From CAZLCK01 sp964558235 (GTDB taxonomy: Bacteria; Actinomycetota; Coriobacteriia; Coriobacteriales; CADBOM01): a stretch of 64,000 nt of DNA. Positions 61,151 through 64,000 of this stretch are shown one piece after another. The DNA lies in assembly GCA_964558235.1 (NCBI GenBank), contig CAZLCK010000002.1, positions 1 to 64,000 on the forward strand. Reading direction: 5' to 3'. The position numbers and the translations under genes were made by a program. Numbering within the stretch: position 1 is the stretch's first letter; every line of letters begins with the position of its first letter. Under the pieces are notes generated by a model. That model saw only the letters and a program-made list of their open reading frames with translations, ran no database searches and was not told the origin of the DNA.

Positions 61151-63277
61151 ATGGAAGCATCACAAACGTTACCGCTTATCATCGGTTTAGTTGCTGGTGT
61201 TATCGCGGCCGTTTATGCGATAGCTCTTATTGTAAAAATTAAGAAGCTATCTGCTGGTAATGAAAAGATGCAAAGCATTGCATCCGCAATTCAAGAAGGT
61301 GCTATGGCCTACCTCAGCCGTCAATATCGCACTGTTGCGATCGTAGCTGTCGCTATAGCTATAGTTCTTTTAGTTCCTGGATTTTTAGGGGTATCTGGTT
61401 TTGGACTTTGGACCGCTATCGGATTTTTAGTCGGTGGCATAGCATCTGCCGCAGCAGGATTTATCGGAATGAGAATTTCTGTAACAGCGAATGTACGCAC
61501 TGCTGAGGCTGCACGCAGCGGATTAGGAAAGGCTCTTCGTGTAGCTTTCCAATCTGGAACTGTTACTGGCATGTTTGTAATTGGACTTGGAATTCTATCA
61601 GTTTCCATTATGTCCATCTTTGTTTTTGCTGGAATCGCCGATGATTCAGCTTTGGTGGGACTTGGATTTGGTGGTTCTTTAATCTCTGTCTTTGCCCGTC
61701 TTGGTGGTGGAATCTTCACCAAAGCCGCTGACGTTGGAGCCGACCTTGTAGGTAAGGTTGAAGCTGGAATTCCAGAGGATGATCCTCGTAATCCTGCAGT
61801 TATCGCAGACAATGTTGGTGATAATGTTGGTGACTGTGCAGGAATGGCGGCAGACCTCTTTGAAACCTATGTTGTAACTACAGTTGCTGCAATGCTAATT
61901 GGTAACCTTGCTTTTGGAATTGATGACTTGGCTATCGCGCTTGGTTTTCCAATTGTTATTGGAGCAGCATCTATCGTAGCTTCAATCATTGGAACCCTCT
62001 TCGTCAAGATGGGTAAAAATGGCACTATCATGGGCGCTCTCTATAAAGGTCTCTGGATTGCCGCTATCATCGCTATTATTGCATTCTTACCAATCACCTA
62101 CTGGATGCTTGGTGATATTGAGATCAGCAATTCCCTACTTGCTCCGATTGGTATCACTCCAATTCAAGTTTGGGTCTGTGCAATCATCGGTGTTGTCTTA
62201 ACTGCAGCTATGGTATACATCACCGATCACTATACTTCTTCAACCAAAAAACCTGTCGATGGCATTGCTAAAGCTTCTGAGACTGGTCATGCAACCAATA
62301 TTATTCAAGGTCTTGCTGTTGGAATGGAATCCACAGGATTACCAATTTTGGTCATTGTTATCGCTACCTTAGTTAGCTATTTTCTAGGTGGCATCTTTGG
62401 TATTGCAGTCGCAGCATTAGCCATGCTTTCCATGGCTGGCATTGTTGTTGCGATCGACTCATTTGGACCTGTTACAGATAACGCTGGTGGAATTGCTGAA
62501 ATGAGCGGCCTACCAGAAGAGGTACGTGAAAATACCGATGCTCTCGATGCTGTTGGTAATACTACCAAAGCTGTTACCAAAGGCTATGCAATCGCCTCTG
62601 CAGCATTGGCAGCTGTTGTTTTGTTCGCCGACTTTACACATTCTGTCGCTGAGCAGACCGGTGCGTCTCTAACATTTGATCTCTCAAGTCCATTTGTTTT
62701 GATTGGTCTATTCATTGGTGGACTTCTTCCATACCTATTTGCCTCTAGAGCAATGACAAGTGTTGGAAAGGCTGCTGGTGGAGTTGTAGAAGAAGTTCGC
62801 CGTCAATTTAAAGAAATTCCAGGAATCATGGAGGGAACTGCCAAACCAGACTATGCAAAATGTGTTGATTTGGTTACCCGTGCCGCACTTCGTGAGATGG
62901 TTTTACCAGCGATGATTCCTATTTTGACTCCAATTATTATTATCGTCGTCGGTGTTATTCTAAATGCTTGTGGATACGATCAAGCATTTACGTTTACAAC
63001 CACTGTTTTGGGTGGTGCTTTGGTAGGAACAATAGTTACTGGCCTGTTTGTTGCAATTTCAATGACAAATGGTGGTGGCGCTTGGGATAATGCCAAGAAA
63101 CTCATTGAAGAAGGTAATTATGGAGGAAAGAACTCCTTCGCTCATCAAGCTGCTGTTACCGGAGATACCGTTGGAGATCCATACAAGGACACTGCCGGTC
63201 CTGCGCTGAACTCTATGATCAAGGTCTTTAACATCATGGCCTTATTGCTTGTTCCACTTTTGGCATTGCTTGCCTAA
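61151..63277 (+). CDS. hppA: Membrane-bound proton-pumping pyrophosphatase (K+-independent type)
   Basis: 708 residues with about 16 membrane segments. Hydrolyses PPi to pump ions across the cytoplasmic membrane. Substrate motifs: GGGIFTKAADVGADLVGKVEAGIPEDDPRNPAVIADNVGDNVGD (residues ~186-228) and the C-terminal GDTVGDPYKDTAGPALNSMIK. Around residue 473 the sequence is GNTTKAVTKGY; Lys here (and Thr three positions on) marks the K+-independent, H+-type, whereas K+-dependent enzymes have Ala and Gly. The ATG at 61151 follows AAAGGAATTATTG; a preceding TTG is an alternative. It could draw on PPi from the biosynthetic reactions in this genome to add to proton-motive force. Confidence 0.96.
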   Translation: MEASQTLPLIIGLVAGVIAAVYAIALIVKIKKLSAGNEKMQSIASAIQEGAMAYLSRQYRTVAIVAVAIAIVLLVPGFLGVSGFGLWTAIGFLVGGIASAAAGFIGMRISVTANVRTAEAARSGLGKALRVAFQSGTVTGMFVIGLGILSVSIMSIFVFAGIADDSALVGLGFGGSLISVFARLGGGIFTKAADVGADLVGKVEAGIPEDDPRNPAVIADNVGDNVGDCAGMAADLFETYVVTTVAAMLIGNLAFGIDDLAIALGFPIVIGAASIVASIIGTLFVKMGKNGTIMGALYKGLWIAAIIAIIAFLPITYWMLGDIEISNSLLAPIGITPIQVWVCAIIGVVLTAAMVYITDHYTSSTKKPVDGIAKASETGHATNIIQGLAVGMESTGLPILVIVIATLVSYFLGGIFGIAVAALAMLSMAGIVVAIDSFGPVTDNAGGIAEMSGLPEEVRENTDALDAVGNTTKAVTKGYAIASAALAAVVLFADFTHSVAEQTGASLTFDLSSPFVLIGLFIGGLLPYLFASRAMTSVGKAAGGVVEEVRRQFKEIPGIMEGTAKPDYAKCVDLVTRAALREMVLPAMIPILTPIIIIVVGVILNACGYDQAFTFTTTVLGGALVGTIVTGLFVAISMTNGGGAWDNAKKLIEEGNYGGKNSFAHQAAVTGDTVGDPYKDTAGPALNSMIKVFNIMALLLVPLLALLA

Positions 63278-63311
63278 AAGATCCACTAAAGGTCAATTAC
63301 TTAGATTTTTT

Positions 63312-63344
63312 AAGCCCCTTTAATTAAATTTGAAGGGGCTTTTA
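63312..63344 (+). terminator. Terminator of the pyrophosphatase gene
   Basis: AAGCCCCTT (63312-63320) pairs with AAGGGGCTT (63333-63341), then TTT. Loop 12 nt. It ends the hppA transcript 35-65 bp after the stop codon. Confidence 0.88.
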
Positions 63345-63357
63345 AATCCGGATTTTT

Positions 63358-63438
63358 CTATTCTTTCTTTTCAGATACACAAAACGTAGATTTATTTTTT
63401 GTCACTTTAACGGTCTCAAAAGCTGTAGCAAGTTTCAT
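63358..63438 (-). CDS. Possible 26-residue small protein
   Basis: ATG at 63438 (minus strand) with AAGGA spaced 7 nt upstream opens a 26-codon frame ending TAG at 63358. It begins MKLATAFETVKV and ends STFCVSEKKE, has one Cys and a net basic middle (TKNKS). No family is recognised; it lies alone in the 341-bp stretch between hppA and a lipoprotein gene. Support rests on the ribosome binding site only. Confidence 0.35.
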   Translation of the reverse strand: MKLATAFETVKVTKNKSTFCVSEKKE

Positions 63439-63557
63439 AGAATTGTCCTTCTAATGGAAGCTTGTCCGCACTCCCAAGAAGCCAAGAAAACAAACTAAAA
63501 GATTGTATTGTTTTAGAGCCAGATATTAAGAAGGTCTATGTAATCAAAAAAGGAATA

Positions 63558-63598
63558 TTAAAAGGGGCACAAATCATACAAATTCATGCCCCTTTTAA
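63558..63598 (-). terminator. Terminator of the lipoprotein gene at the window end
   Basis: TTAAAAGGGGCA (63558-63569) and TGCCCCTTTTAA (63587-63598) form a 12-bp perfect stem with a 17-nt loop. On the minus strand the second arm ends in TTTTAA, so it terminates the gene at 63619; it is symmetrical enough to work in both directions. Confidence 0.85.
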
Positions 63599-63618
63599 AT
63601 TAATGTTATATAGATATC

Positions 63619-64000
63619 CTATTGCTTTTGAAAAGTAAGAATTTGATCGTCATCAGAATAGGTAAGAGTGTCATCAGAAGAATCGTATGCTAGAACTACA
63701 GTCTCACCTTCGGCTGATAAAGTAACGCTATCTTCTCCAGCTTCCCAAGTTACTGTTGTGCTATCAAATAGGCTTTCACCCAGCATAATAAGCTCAGCAG
63801 TTCCATCAGAGTTTAGGTCAAGATAAGCAAATTCAGAAGCATCAGAAATGCCAAGGCTATCACCATATCCTGAATCTAATACATCTTGTATATCATCTAC
63901 GGTTACAACAGATCCATCGCTATCAACAGAGTAAAACCCCCAAGTACCAGCAAAATCAGAATTCACGGTGGATTCGCTTGATTGTGAGCAACCAGCAAGA
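63619..64000 (-). CDS. Lipoprotein, N-terminus cut by the window edge
   Basis: The frame is open to the last base. Reading on from the edge it begins LAGCSQSSEST, a lipobox (LAGC) whose signal peptide lies outside the window, then NSDFAGTWGFYSVDSDGSVV, AYLDLNSDGTAEL, TVTWEAGEDSVTLSA and TYSDDDQILTFQKQ. The acidic GTW / LNSDG / WEA / DDS pattern repeats that of the lipoprotein at 60501-60941, indicating paralogues on either side of hppA. About 125 residues are visible. Function unknown. Confidence 0.82.
   Translation of the reverse strand, partial: LAGCSQSSESTVNSDFAGTWGFYSVDSDGSVVTVDDIQDVLDSGYGDSLGISDASEFAYLDLNSDGTAELIMLGESLFDSTTVTWEAGEDSVTLSAEGETVVLAYDSSDDTLTYSDDDQILTFQKQ

Noticed and set aside
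1..64000. CRISPR array, prophage or insertion sequence
   Set aside because: No regularly spaced repeats, transposase, integrase or phage structural genes were seen; the only direct repeats are the 44-bp tandem pair and the 18-bp gap flanks.

Overview
The window reads as a chromosomal segment of a low-GC (my impression, around 40 percent), strictly anaerobic bacterium. Two gene orders point to Actinomycetota: argC-J-B-D-F-R-G-H in one run, and ispE, tRNA-Gln, glmU, prs, pth. Anaerobic genes (corrinoid methyl transfer, [FeFe]-hydrogenase maturases HydE and HydG, a BaiH-type flavin reductase, a soluble fumarate-reductase-like flavoprotein, a membrane pyrophosphatase) make a low-GC member of the Coriobacteriia the best guess. 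This is inference from content and order; no marker gene was compared. A run of exactly 100 N flanked by an identical 18-bp sequence shows that the record is a scaffolded draft.

Layout. 1-3849: tail of a type I restriction HsdR, tRNA-Ser, then a corrinoid locus (DUF2284 protein and corrinoid activator on the minus strand, corrinoid-binding protein on the plus strand) around an intergenic region with a perfect 44-bp tandem duplication. 3960-13855: housekeeping block (tadA, ispE, tRNA-Gln, glmU, prs, pth, ECF transporter module ecfA1-ecfA2-ecfT, gpsA, purH). 13878-13977: assembly gap. 14180-22794: a DHA2 MFS exporter behind a terminator-like leader hairpin, then cell-surface glycan genes (glycosyltransferases, PglC-, PglE- and PglF-like proteins, an ABC permease). 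22984-31871: complete arginine pathway with its own ArgR. 31986-42112: nitroreductase, FAD reductase, an IMP dehydrogenase resembling that of Tritrichomonas, leuS, an old-yellow-enzyme family reductase and a UroD/MtaA-type methyltransferase. 42273-45574: NudC, DUF1846, pyridoxamine kinase.

45735-47155 is the most interesting stretch: a 22-residue ORF with a strong ribosome binding site, a radical SAM protein with a short SPASM-like end, and a PqqD-like (RRE) protein, the arrangement of a small RiPP pathway. It is followed by a YeiH-type transporter (opposite strand), hydE and hydG, a glyoxalase-fold protein, and a split Cd/Zn export system (separate HMA protein plus P-type ATPase) behind a likely ArsR/SmtB-type operator. 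54090-64000: the GGGtGRT protein and its NifU-like partner, an MBL hydrolase, a homocysteine methyltransferase with an unusual C-terminus, a Sapep dipeptidase, a YgjP-like metallopeptidase, and a K+-independent proton-pumping pyrophosphatase between two lipoprotein genes of similar design.

Functionally, the corrinoid locus near the start lacks a methyltransferase and the UroD-type methyltransferase at 41-42 kb lacks a corrinoid protein, so the two may work together. No phage, insertion sequence or CRISPR array was seen.
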